DNA from: Blastocatellia bacterium
Lineage (GTDB): Bacteria > Acidobacteriota > Blastocatellia > RBC074
NCBI GenBank assembly: GCA_016789725.1
Contig: JAEUQN010000068.1
Coordinates: 1 to 33,588, forward strand
Reading direction: 5' to 3'
Length of the DNA: 33,588 nucleotides
The notes under the pieces are model-generated. The model was given only the letters and a program-made list of their open reading frames with translations, ran no database searches and was not told the DNA's origin. Below, in pieces: positions 1 to 9,218 of the stretch. The translations under genes were made by a program, and so were the position numbers. Within the stretch, counting starts at the first letter, position 1, and every line of letters starts with the position of its first letter.

Positions 1-10
1 GTGAGAAGAC

Positions 11-159
11 ATTAGCCCCGGATGCAATCCGGGGTGTGGTGCAATTGAGGCCCAAGCCCCAGCGGGGCGACCGACGCCTCAATTGTGAACAGATGTCTGT
101 CGCCCCGCTGGGGCTGGCATCCTGTTTTCACCTTCCCCCGGATTGCATCCGGGGCTAAT
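11..159. repeat. Composite palindromic (REP/BIME-like) intergenic element
   Basis: The outer arms 11-34 and 136-159 are perfect 24-base reverse complements. Each arm is itself a hairpin with an 8-bp CCCCGGAT/ATCCGGGG stem and a 3-base loop. Inside lie two more perfect inverted pairs: 42-51 with 76-85 (10 bp) and 55-71 with 99-115 (17 bp). These inner pairs cross each other, so they cannot form together as simple nested stems. The dense dyad symmetry in non-coding DNA resembles REP/BIME elements, but the family is not recognised. The rest of the leader (160-265) holds no gene that I can support and no clear promoter. Confidence 0.8.
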
Positions 160-265
160 CTCTGGTCGTCCTTTCAGGACTCTCTGCGGAGGTGCGTGAT
201 TTACACCGACGCGTCACGCGGCTCGAACCTGTGAACTAAACGAAGTCCCCACTCAGCATTCGTGG

Positions 266-1285
266 ATGAATCCACTCAGCACCGTCATTCTACAACTCAT
301 TCTTAAACGCCTGGTCATCGCGGTTCCGACCTTGCTGGTCATTTCGATCATCAGCTTTGCTTTGGTGAATGCTGCGCCCGGCGATGCGTTCGCCGAACTC
401 ACGCAAGACCCTCGCATCAGTGCCGAAACGGTGGAGCGATTGCGCGCGCAGTATGGACAGGATCGCCCGCTGCTGGCGCGATACGGCGCATGGCTGAGCG
501 GAGCGGTGCGCGGCGATTTGGGCGTTTCGTTGGGCGAACGCTTGCCCGTGACCACGCTGATCGGCGCACGGCTCGGCAATACGCTGAAGCTTTCGTTGAC
601 GGCGACGTTGCTGGCATTACTGATCGCTTTGCCGCTTGGTGCCTTGGCGGCGAAGTCGCGCGGCTCGTGGCTGGATCGCATCACAAGTGCGTTGACGCTG
701 GTCAGCATTTCGACGCCGCGTTTGGTGTTGGCAATTATTGCGTTGGTGTTTGCCGCGCGCACCGGATTGTTTCCGATTGGCAATGTGCGGTCATTAAATG
801 TGGCGAACAATTGGTCCGCCGCTTCGTTGCTGGATGGTTTGCATCATTTGGTGTTGCCGGCAGTGGTGATGAGCTTGCCACTGATTGCAGTGTACTTGCG
901 GCAAACCCGCAACGGTCTACTTGAAGTGTTGTCCGCTGATTTCATTCGCACCGCTCGCGCCAAAGGTTTGCGCGAATGGGCAGTGCTGGGCAAGCACGCC
1001 GCACGCGTGGCAGCGGGGCCATTGATTACATTGTTGGGCTATGCGATTGCGGCGTTGTTGAGCGGTTCGGTCATCGTCGAAACAGTAATGTCGTGGCCTG
1101 GCATCGGGCAGTTAGCCGTGAACGCGACGCGCACCCGTGACATTCCGGTGTTAATGGCAGTCGTCATATTGGCCGGGGTCATGATGTTGCTTGGCAATTT
1201 GATCGCGGACGTCTTGCAGTTGATCGCCGATCCGCGTTTGCGGGAAATTTCTTCCACAACACCCCTCGAAGGAGCACGAAGATGA
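266..1285 (+). CDS. ABC transporter permease, DppB/OppB family
   Basis: This is an inner-membrane permease of a peptide/nickel-type ABC importer, 339 aa, normal for the family. A first membrane segment lies at about residues 12-36, followed by a periplasmic stretch and a cluster of hydrophobic helices from about 105 to 320. The EAA loop that docks the ATPase is at about 221-248 (DFIRTARAKGL core). The ATG at 266 fits the usual DppB N-terminus; an in-frame GTG at 263 is possible, and neither has a clear Shine-Dalgarno. It overlaps the next permease gene by 4 bases, so they are co-translated. No binding protein or ATPase gene is within view; they may lie upstream of the window or elsewhere. The substrate cannot be told from the permease alone. 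Confidence 0.93.
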   Translation: MNPLSTVILQLILKRLVIAVPTLLVISIISFALVNAAPGDAFAELTQDPRISAETVERLRAQYGQDRPLLARYGAWLSGAVRGDLGVSLGERLPVTTLIGARLGNTLKLSLTATLLALLIALPLGALAAKSRGSWLDRITSALTLVSISTPRLVLAIIALVFAARTGLFPIGNVRSLNVANNWSAASLLDGLHHLVLPAVVMSLPLIAVYLRQTRNGLLEVLSADFIRTARAKGLREWAVLGKHAARVAAGPLITLLGYAIAALLSGSVIVETVMSWPGIGQLAVNATRTRDIPVLMAVVILAGVMMLLGNLIADVLQLIADPRLREISSTTPLEGARR

Positions 1286-2367
1286 AACAAACTTTGCTCC
1301 AGCGTGGTTGGTCGTTTCTGTGCAACTCGAAGCGAATGGGGTTGGCGATTTTGGGGCTGCTATATTTACTCTCGCTCTCCGGTGGTTTCATCGCGCCGTA
1401 CAATCATCGCTCGCAAGCCAAAGACACGCCGTTCCTGCCGCCGACGCGCATCCGCTTTATTGACGCGCAAGGCAGCTTTCACGCGCGCCCCTTTATTTAC
1501 AGGCCTCGCATCACGGATCGCTTGATGTTTGCGTATGACGAAGATCAATCGCAGGCATATCCATTACGATTTTTTGTGCGCGGTGAAAGTTACCATTGGT
1601 TCGGCCTGATCGAATCGAACTGGCATTTGATGGGTGTAGGGGAAAGTCCGCTCGTTGCTGTTCGCAGTGCTGTGCCGAATGCGAATGCACCGCGCTTGCA
1701 TGTACTCGGCACAGATAATTTGGGGCGTGATGTGTTGGCGCGATTGTTGTATGCCGGGCAAATTTCGCTTGTGATTGGGCCAGTCGGATTGTTGCTCGCA
1801 TATTTGCTAGGCGTGAGTTTGGGAGCGATTTCCGGTTATTTCGGCGGCTGGTTGGATTCCGGGTTAATGCGTGCGGCTGAAATTGTGATGTCGTTGCCGA
1901 CGCTGATTTTGATTCTGGCCTTTCGCGCGGCGTTTCCGTTGAGTGTCACGCCGCGCCAGGTTGCTACGATGATGATTACGATTTTTGCAGCGGTTGGCTG
2001 GGCCGAAGTGGCGCGATTGACGCGCAATCTGGCGCTCGCCGAACGCGTGAAAGATTATGTGACATCCGCGATTTCATTGGGCGCGAGCAATATCCGCATT
2101 ATTGCACGCCACGTCCTGCCAAACATCACGACGCCACTGTTGACGCAATTTGCCTTGACGGCTCCCACGTTTATTTTGGCGGAAATTACGCTGTCATTTT
2201 TAGGTGTTGGCGTGCAGGAACCAAGCGCGAGTTGGGGGACAATGCTGGCGGATGCGAAAGATTTGTCTGTGCTGAAAAACTACTGGTGGATGTTGGTGCC
2301 GGTCGCGTGTGTCTTCGTAACGGCCCTCGCGTTTCAGTTGTTGGGCGAGAAAGCGAAAGATTCTTAG
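1282..2367 (+). CDS. ABC transporter permease, DppC/OppC family
   Basis: This is the second permease of the same peptide-type ABC importer, 361 aa, somewhat longer than typical DppC. Membrane segment 1 lies at about residues 18-38. It is followed by an unusually long extracytoplasmic insert (about 39-140). The family signature GTDNLGRDVLAR follows at 143-154, and the EAA loop is at about 251-275 (LGASNIRIIARHVLPN). The start ATG overlaps the stop of the upstream permease (ATGA), which implies obligate pairing. The long N-terminal periplasmic loop recalls the oligopeptide subfamilies with extended loops, and its role is unknown. A small GC hairpin follows the gene near 2413-2435 but lacks a T-run. 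Confidence 0.93.
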   Translation: MKQTLLQRGWSFLCNSKRMGLAILGLLYLLSLSGGFIAPYNHRSQAKDTPFLPPTRIRFIDAQGSFHARPFIYRPRITDRLMFAYDEDQSQAYPLRFFVRGESYHWFGLIESNWHLMGVGESPLVAVRSAVPNANAPRLHVLGTDNLGRDVLARLLYAGQISLVIGPVGLLLAYLLGVSLGAISGYFGGWLDSGLMRAAEIVMSLPTLILILAFRAAFPLSVTPRQVATMMITIFAAVGWAEVARLTRNLALAERVKDYVTSAISLGASNIRIIARHVLPNITTPLLTQFALTAPTFILAEITLSFLGVGVQEPSASWGTMLADAKDLSVLKNYWWMLVPVACVFVTALAFQLLGEKAKDS

Positions 2368-2441
2368 CTACGAATGACGCAAATCTACACAGATTGAGCG
2401 ACAGCAAATTACAGGCAGAATGAGCCTGGTTCTGCAACTCT

Positions 2442-3389
2442 ATGCTTGGTATGTCCACAATTGAACTCGTGCGCGCGTGGTTGTTTATTACGGTCGTCGG
2501 CTTTGTTTTCGCGGTCGCCGCGTTGGCAATCCTGCGAAGGCCAGCGGCGTGGTTGGCGAAGCGCGCAGTCAAACCCCTCTCGAAGTTTCAACGTGTAATG
2601 TTGGTGCTCGCGGGCATTGGCGTGTTGTGCATGGCTTATGCGCACTGGATTGAGCCGTACTGGATTGAAGTCACGCGCGTGAGTTTGTCGAGTCCGAAAC
2701 TTGCTACCGCGAGTCGCCTCATTCGCGTGGCGCATATTTCGGATTTGCATTGCGATCCGGTCGAGCGTGTCGAAAACAAAATGCTGTCCCTCATCGCCAA
2801 CGAAAAGCCCGATTTGATCGTATTCACGGGTGACACGATGAATCGCGCCGATAGCTTGCCGGTGCTGAAACAAACGCTGACGCAACTTGCCCAAATCGCG
2901 CCGACCTTTGTCGTAAAAGGGAATTGGGATGTGTGGTACTACCCAATGCTGGATTTGTTTGGCGGCACGGGCGTGAAGGAGTTGAATAACGAGGCTGTCA
3001 AATTCGACGTCGCAGGCACCAGTTTATGGTTAGTTGGAATGCCTGTGTCTGAAACCTTAAATTACGAAAAGGCGTTTGCCTCCGTGCCGCCCAATGCGTT
3101 CACGCTGATGCTCTATCACTACCCGGACGAAATCGAAGCCGCGCAGACACGCTACGTGGATTTGTACTGCGCCGGTCACACGCACGGCGGCCAGATCGCT
3201 TTGCCGTTGTATGGTGCGTTGATTACGTTCTCCAAATTCGACAAGAAATATGAGGCAGGTTTCTTTCACGAAGGCCCCACGTGGCTGTATGTAAATCGCG
3301 GAATGGGATGTGAAGGTACACCTCACTTTCGCTTTTTCGCGCGGCCTGAAGTGACAATGATTGAACTGGGGAAGAACGGTGAACAGTGA
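2442..3389 (+). CDS. Membrane-anchored metallophosphoesterase, YkuE-like
   Basis: This calcineurin-like phosphoesterase has 315 aa. Two N-terminal hydrophobic segments (about residues 11-31 and 51-66) precede the catalytic domain. Metal and catalytic motifs appear in family order: D101-L-H103, G130-D131, G160-N-W-D163, H226 and GHTHGGQ at 245-251. YkuE-type relatives act on lipid-linked or envelope phosphate esters, so the substrate here is only a family inference. The usual GNHD motif reads GNWD, replacing the His that normally assists catalysis. The start is ATG 2442 or ATG 2451, neither with a strong ribosome site. The stop codon lies in a hairpin shared with the convergent neighbour. Confidence 0.88.
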   Translation: MLGMSTIELVRAWLFITVVGFVFAVAALAILRRPAAWLAKRAVKPLSKFQRVMLVLAGIGVLCMAYAHWIEPYWIEVTRVSLSSPKLATASRLIRVAHISDLHCDPVERVENKMLSLIANEKPDLIVFTGDTMNRADSLPVLKQTLTQLAQIAPTFVVKGNWDVWYYPMLDLFGGTGVKELNNEAVKFDVAGTSLWLVGMPVSETLNYEKAFASVPPNAFTLMLYHYPDEIEAAQTRYVDLYCAGHTHGGQIALPLYGALITFSKFDKKYEAGFFHEGPTWLYVNRGMGCEGTPHFRFFARPEVTMIELGKNGEQ

Positions 3390-3437
3390 ACAGTAAGAGG
3401 GAAAAGGTCTTCTCTTTCTTTCTACTGTTCACTTTTT
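3385..3437 (+). terminator. Hairpin between convergent genes, possible terminator
   Basis: An 11-bp perfect stem, 3385-3395 with 3423-3433 (AGTGAACAGTA / TACTGTTCACT), is followed by T at 3433-3437. The purine-rich and pyrimidine-rich loop halves can pair partly. The stem contains both stop codons: TGA 3387-3389 of the phosphoesterase and the complement of the stop at 3429-3431 of the minus-strand gene. The long loop (27 bases) weakens the terminator call. Confidence 0.45.
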
Positions 3438-5396
3438 CGCCAACACGACAGGCGATACCTCTACGCCACGCATCCGGCCAAAAAAATCGCGCACAACGGG
3501 GTACAGGACGGCGGGAATCGTGGTGGCTTTGACTTCTAACTGGCGCGTAAAAATCAAGTGACCGTCTTTCACCTCAAAGTTCGCCGTATAGGTGCCGAAC
3601 GGCATTTCCAGCTTTGCCGAATCTGGCATTTCATCTACTTCAAACCCTTCCGGTAATTTTACGCGCACCGTTTCGCTGAAGGCTTCGGATTCCAGCACCA
3701 ATGGATGTTTGCGTTTCGGTTCGGTCAAATCCAGGCTGAAGCGATGTGCCACCAATGCGGGTTTGAAGACCAGCAATTTGCCGCGCATGGATTGTCCATA
3801 GGCCTGTGCTGCAAATTCGATATCCAGCGCGAATTTGCCTTCGGCCTGATGGTCGGCAGGTTCGATTTTGGAAACGTTTGCACCCGTGATGCCGCGCGTG
3901 ATCCAGCGTTCGATGCGTTTGGTGTAATCGGGCTTGGCTAAAGCTTTGAATAAGCGCCGCTCGGTGACGGCGGCTTGCCCGACCGAACGTTCGCTGATTT
4001 TGGCGTTGATGTTGCCGGATTCGTTGATCGTCACGTCGGCGTGGCGCACCAGCTTATTGGCTTCGGGTGGCGTGGTTGGCATGCGCATTAACATCCCGTC
4101 ATTTGCGGCGACGATCAACGCGAAGCTGCCTTGTTCGTGGTCGGGCAAATCGCCGACCGGCGTGTCTTCGTCAGTCGCATCGAAGATCAATAGACGACCT
4201 AATTTCGGATGCGTGATGATTGTGGCGGCTTGTGTTTCATCGCTGACTTTGACCGCGATGATGCAGTGATTGAACTGGCCGGGCGACGGCCATTCTTCGC
4301 GCACGAACGTCGGATCGCCGGAGTAAATAATCACCGGATAGGCCGGAATATTCAGCGCCTTGAGCATCGCCCGCATCAGGTTCGCTTTGTCTTTGCAATC
4401 GCCGTACGACTTCTTGAAAACTTCAAGCGATGAGTGCGGACGATAACCGCCGCCGCGCCCCGCGCCAATCTGAATCGAAACGTACTTGATGCCTTGTGCG
4501 TAGCGGCCAATGGCTTGAATCTTCTCGAATTCGGTTTTGGCGTTCGCCGTGATTTCACGGGCTTTGCCGGCCAGCGCATCGTCCAGTTGCACTTGCGGGT
4601 CGGAGATTTCGCTCATATACCGCGATACGTCTGCCCAGCTTTCAAAGGTGCGCAAGAGGCCCGCGCTTTTACCAGCGGGCGGAAAGATGCGCACGACCAT
4701 GCGCGGCACTAAATTCGCCAAACTGGGGCTGCCCGATTCGGCCTTGATACCGTCCAGATTGCGCGCTTGCCACGTGTAGGTCGAGCCGTTCACGATTGGT
4801 TCGATTTTGGGGTGATTGAAAACGACGCCTTCTGCGCGCCAATCGGTCGGCACCGTCACGCTGATGCTGGAGGCCAGCACCGGATGCGAATCGCCAAAGC
4901 CCCATGGGAAATACGCGAAAATATCTTTCGATTCAACGACGATTTCATAGCCGAAGACGGCCCCCGGTTCGACATCGTCCTTACCTGAAATCAGGCGACG
5001 ACGCGCTTCATTGTACACATCGTTGTCGTCGGCGACGCCGTCCATCGTTTGTTCTTTGCCGTACTTGATGACTTGCCCGTTCGGACGCAGCATCCAGGCG
5101 CGCATCTCTTTTACTTTTTCGGAATCGGTGTTGTAGGTCGTGGCAGCGGTGGCTTCGCCGCGTCCGTCGCGCGACAAAATGCGAACGGCGTGCGTGGTGA
5201 CCGTGATGACCTTGCCCGTTTCATCAACGGTGACGCGGGCTTCGTCGTGTAAAGTCACCGCGACGACTTCTTTGTCGTAGGTTGGAATTGTCGAGGCGGT
5301 TACTTGTCGTAACCAGGCCGGAACGTCATCTCCCGCGAAAACCGGAGAGGCGAAAATCAATAGCGTCAAAATCAGGCTGAGAGAATTGGTACGCAT
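3429..5396 (-). CDS. Exported DUF3857/transglutaminase-like protein, intact triad
   Basis: This 655-aa protein has a cleavable signal peptide (about residues 1-21, ending PVFA), so it acts in the periplasm or outside the cell. The N-terminal half is the beta-rich DUF3857 domain. A transglutaminase-like core follows with C334 (SYGDCKDKA), H377 (FNHCIIAV) and D406 (LIFDATDED) in the expected order, so it may be an active cysteine protease or amidase fold. A DUF3858-like C-terminal region follows. A GGAG 8 bases before the ATG supports the start. It lies 20 bases after the paralogue encoded just upstream on the same strand, and both predicted proteins are 655 aa. The natural substrate of this family is not known. 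Confidence 0.87.
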   Translation of the reverse strand: MRTNSLSLILTLLIFASPVFAGDDVPAWLRQVTASTIPTYDKEVVAVTLHDEARVTVDETGKVITVTTHAVRILSRDGRGEATAATTYNTDSEKVKEMRAWMLRPNGQVIKYGKEQTMDGVADDNDVYNEARRRLISGKDDVEPGAVFGYEIVVESKDIFAYFPWGFGDSHPVLASSISVTVPTDWRAEGVVFNHPKIEPIVNGSTYTWQARNLDGIKAESGSPSLANLVPRMVVRIFPPAGKSAGLLRTFESWADVSRYMSEISDPQVQLDDALAGKAREITANAKTEFEKIQAIGRYAQGIKYVSIQIGAGRGGGYRPHSSLEVFKKSYGDCKDKANLMRAMLKALNIPAYPVIIYSGDPTFVREEWPSPGQFNHCIIAVKVSDETQAATIITHPKLGRLLIFDATDEDTPVGDLPDHEQGSFALIVAANDGMLMRMPTTPPEANKLVRHADVTINESGNINAKISERSVGQAAVTERRLFKALAKPDYTKRIERWITRGITGANVSKIEPADHQAEGKFALDIEFAAQAYGQSMRGKLLVFKPALVAHRFSLDLTEPKRKHPLVLESEAFSETVRVKLPEGFEVDEMPDSAKLEMPFGTYTANFEVKDGHLIFTRQLEVKATTIPAVLYPVVRDFFGRMRGVEVSPVVLAKK

Positions 5397-5416
5397 TGCT
5401 GGGACTCCGTGAAGAT

Positions 5417-7384
5417 TTATTTGCTTGCGGCGGCGGTGTATTTCAACGTGACTTGGTGATTGTCTTGCTTGTGCATTAAATCAAACACCTGTTTCAAGGC
5501 CGGGTACGTTTCTACTGGAAATACCACTCCGTTGAGCTTAAGAGTGCGGTCATAGATCATCGTTTTGCTGTCCGGTGTCATCTTTAAGGAAACATCATAT
5601 TTGACGATGTCGTTGGCATTGAAGGAACCCGGAGCCTCTGCGTTATCGAGGGCAAATCCTTCAGGCAAACTGATCTCGACGTGACTGGTTTCCACGTACG
5701 GATATTCAAAGTACACCGGGTATTTGCGCTGTGCGTTGGTGAAAAATGCGGTTTCACCAAATTGGAAAAAGGCTGGTTGCAGGAACAATCGTTTGCCTGT
5801 GCGCGTGGCATAGTTTTCCACTTTGATGTGGAAAGAATAAGTGAAGGGTTTGACCAGATCAGTCACGTTTTCAATTTTGAGGTTGCTGATTTCTACTGCG
5901 CCCAGATGCTTTTTGATGATGTCCTTGAGGATCGTTTCCCGTTTTTCCGGCGTTTCCTCGTCATTTTCCTCTTTCATAAACGCCGCCAGATGTCCGGTGA
6001 ATTCGATGTAGGCATCGCCTTCTAACGTTCCTTCTTCGTTGAGCTTGAATTTGCCGATGGTGCGTTCCAGCGATTTTTCCGGCGTCGAAACAGGAAGGTC
6101 AATGAAGGTTGGTTCTTTGGGGTCCGTGAGCAATCCCTTCAACCCTTCGTGGTTCCACGGCAGCATGCCGTAGGGAACATAAAGTATGTGTGGCGAAAAG
6201 AATTTCCATCCACTGTCCACTTTCACTGCGATCAAACGGTCATCGAGAAAATAGTCGTTGGCAAATGATGGATCGAAGAAGTTTTCGCTGCGATCTGAAA
6301 CCATCACGACGCGCGTTTCAAAGCCTGCCGCAGAGGCGAGCGCACCAAAGAGTAAGTCCATATCCTGTGCGGTGCCAATCCCGTTTTTGAGCGTATCCGC
6401 CGGAGATTTGTTTTCTTTGATTTTCTTGCGATCTTCATCGGTTAATGTGAGCGCATCATCAAACAGGTATTTGATTTTGGTGCGGCAATACGTCAGCAAT
6501 CGTTCCAGCTTTTGATCCGGCGTGGACGCGTCGCCGATAGTTTCGGTTGCCACTTTGCGCACGTCATCATTGACCTTCATGGCCGCTTTATTCTCATTGA
6601 ATTCTTTTTTGCCGAGTTCTTTCCAGTATTTGTCTGCTTCAATTTTGGATTCGGTCGAATAGTACAGCAACATCCAGGCACGCACCTGGTTTTCAGGAAC
6701 CATGTACGGTTCTTCCTTGAACGCCGGAACCTTGCTCAGTGAGGTCATCTGAAAGTCGCGTTCTCGCACAAGCGGCGTCGGATTACAGTGAAAGGGCTTT
6801 GACCAGAGCCGATAGGTCGCGCTGGCAAGCGGCTTGACATAATACTTGACGATTTGGACCGGGATGTCCTGCTGAAATTCCAGGCGGGTGTGATAGTAAG
6901 TCGGACGGGATTCCCGATAACGATACTCAATAATGACGCCTGGTTCGACGCCCGGCATCGCAAAGGATTTGGCCTTGAGCTTGAGCTTGCCAAATTTGAT
7001 GATCGTGCGCTCAAACACTGCATCTTTTTTCAACTCGACGATCTCACCATTGGCCTTGATGGTGCGACCTTGAATATTGCTGATATTGGTGCGCCCAAAG
7101 TAAGGCAGGTCAATCGTACTTTTTTGTTCTTTGCCGCGTTCGGTGAAAATCTTAATGCGCAGGTAATGCGTCAGGACGGTTTGTCCGGCACCATAACTGT
7201 CAGATTCGTCGGCGACTTTAACTTCCCAGAAGATCGCCTCGGCGTCGGCATCTTTTTCGACGGTCGGCGCTTTCATCGCCAATTCGGCGGGATCAACAGG
7301 TTTCCAATCGTCTGCGGCAAAACAGGCGAATGAACCCATAAACATGAAAAGTAGTGCGGGAAAAAAACGGCGGTATAAGGTCAT
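5417..7384 (-). CDS. Exported DUF3857/transglutaminase-like paralogue, triad lost
   Basis: This 655-aa protein has a signal peptide (start MTLYRRFFPALLF, ending ACFA). Three ATGs stand in a row at 7390, 7387 and 7384; a GGAGG at 7391-7395 is correctly spaced (6 bases) only for the ATG at 7384. The domain order matches the downstream paralogue. At the aligned transglutaminase positions the Cys is A339 (GIGTAQDMD), the His is D382 (LDDRLIAVKV) and the Asp is S397, so catalysis by the usual triad is not possible. The reading frame is otherwise intact, which suggests a retained binding or structural role rather than decay. It is the first gene of a two-gene unit. Confidence 0.85.
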   Translation of the reverse strand: MTLYRRFFPALLFMFMGSFACFAADDWKPVDPAELAMKAPTVEKDADAEAIFWEVKVADESDSYGAGQTVLTHYLRIKIFTERGKEQKSTIDLPYFGRTNISNIQGRTIKANGEIVELKKDAVFERTIIKFGKLKLKAKSFAMPGVEPGVIIEYRYRESRPTYYHTRLEFQQDIPVQIVKYYVKPLASATYRLWSKPFHCNPTPLVRERDFQMTSLSKVPAFKEEPYMVPENQVRAWMLLYYSTESKIEADKYWKELGKKEFNENKAAMKVNDDVRKVATETIGDASTPDQKLERLLTYCRTKIKYLFDDALTLTDEDRKKIKENKSPADTLKNGIGTAQDMDLLFGALASAAGFETRVVMVSDRSENFFDPSFANDYFLDDRLIAVKVDSGWKFFSPHILYVPYGMLPWNHEGLKGLLTDPKEPTFIDLPVSTPEKSLERTIGKFKLNEEGTLEGDAYIEFTGHLAAFMKEENDEETPEKRETILKDIIKKHLGAVEISNLKIENVTDLVKPFTYSFHIKVENYATRTGKRLFLQPAFFQFGETAFFTNAQRKYPVYFEYPYVETSHVEISLPEGFALDNAEAPGSFNANDIVKYDVSLKMTPDSKTMIYDRTLKLNGVVFPVETYPALKQVFDLMHKQDNHQVTLKYTAAASK

Positions 7385-7390
7385 CATCAT

Positions 7391-7395
7391 CCTCC
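7391..7395 (-). promoter_or_regulatory. Ribosome binding site that decides the start at 7384
   Basis: GGAGG on the minus strand directly precedes three tandem ATG codons. Spacing of 0, 3 and 6 bases favours the third ATG. This removes 27 residues from the longest frame and leaves a clean signal peptide at the N-terminus. Confidence 0.7.
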
Positions 7396-7507
7396 AAAGG
7401 CTGAATTGGTTTGGGGGCGCGTGAAGAAAAGCTGAGTAATCCAAATTCGATGGGGCCGACGCCACAGATATTAGACCGAGTGCAGAAGTGAGGGCAACAG
7501 AAATTTA

Positions 7508-7730
7508 TCTGGTGGCTGGTGGCTGGTGGCTGGTGATTGGTGAGCAATGATCAGACTGGAGCGCAAGCGTCCCGCTTGCCTGTCCCCGCATCAGACGAGC
7601 AAGCGAGGACGCTTGCGCTCCAGTCGCCGGTCCATTGTCATTCGCTATTTTTTACACCTTCCTTAATTTCTGAATGGACATCACATTTTACTGATCCCTA
7701 ACGACCGACCACCAACCACCAGCCACCGCT
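7508..7730. repeat. Nested inverted repeats in a gene-free gap
   Basis: The gap 7385-7735 holds no gene that I can support. Its outer arms are GGTGGCTGGTGG at 7511-7522 (within three tandem GGTGGCT units and a degenerate tail) and the reverse complement at 7716-7727. Inside lies a long palindrome, 7554-7579 with 7599-7625, matching over 26 bases with a single 1-base indel (core GGAGCGCAAGCGTCC) around a 19-base loop. The layout, an inner strong palindrome between weaker outer arms, resembles the element at 11-159. It lies between two minus-strand genes and could end transcription from the regulator gene downstream of it or act at the RNA level. Confidence 0.7.
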
Positions 7731-7735
7731 TCCCG

Positions 7736-9100
<1,365 letters not shown>

Positions 9101-9160
9101 ATTTCAAGCCTCAAAAATCCAGGCAAAGGGAACTTCACACGGGGCAATGCAGGGGGAGCG

Positions 9161-9199
9161 ATTATAGATCACGGTCAGGCATTTGGGCGAAAGCCTGAC
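9161..9199 (-). promoter_or_regulatory. Weak promoter candidate and hairpin upstream of the response regulator
   Basis: On the minus strand a perfect TATAAT lies at 9161-9166, about 60 bases before the regulator start, but no good -35 is at 16-18 bases. Just upstream, 9174-9180 pairs with 9193-9199 (GTCAGGC/GCCTGAC), extended by TTT/AAA with one bulge around a GGGCG loop. The hairpin may instead end the M20 gene transcript, although no T-run follows it. Confidence 0.3.
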
Positions 9200-9218
9200 A
9201 ACCAGTCTGTAGTTTTTC

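Noticed and set aside
3592..5252. Several open frames on the plus strand opposite the minus-strand transglutaminase-like gene
   Set aside because: They are antisense shadows of a well-supported gene, with no ribosome sites and no recognisable protein features.
7511..7540. Tandem GGTGGCT units that look like a short repeat array
   Set aside because: Units are adjoining and only 7 bases, with no spacers, so this is not a CRISPR array.
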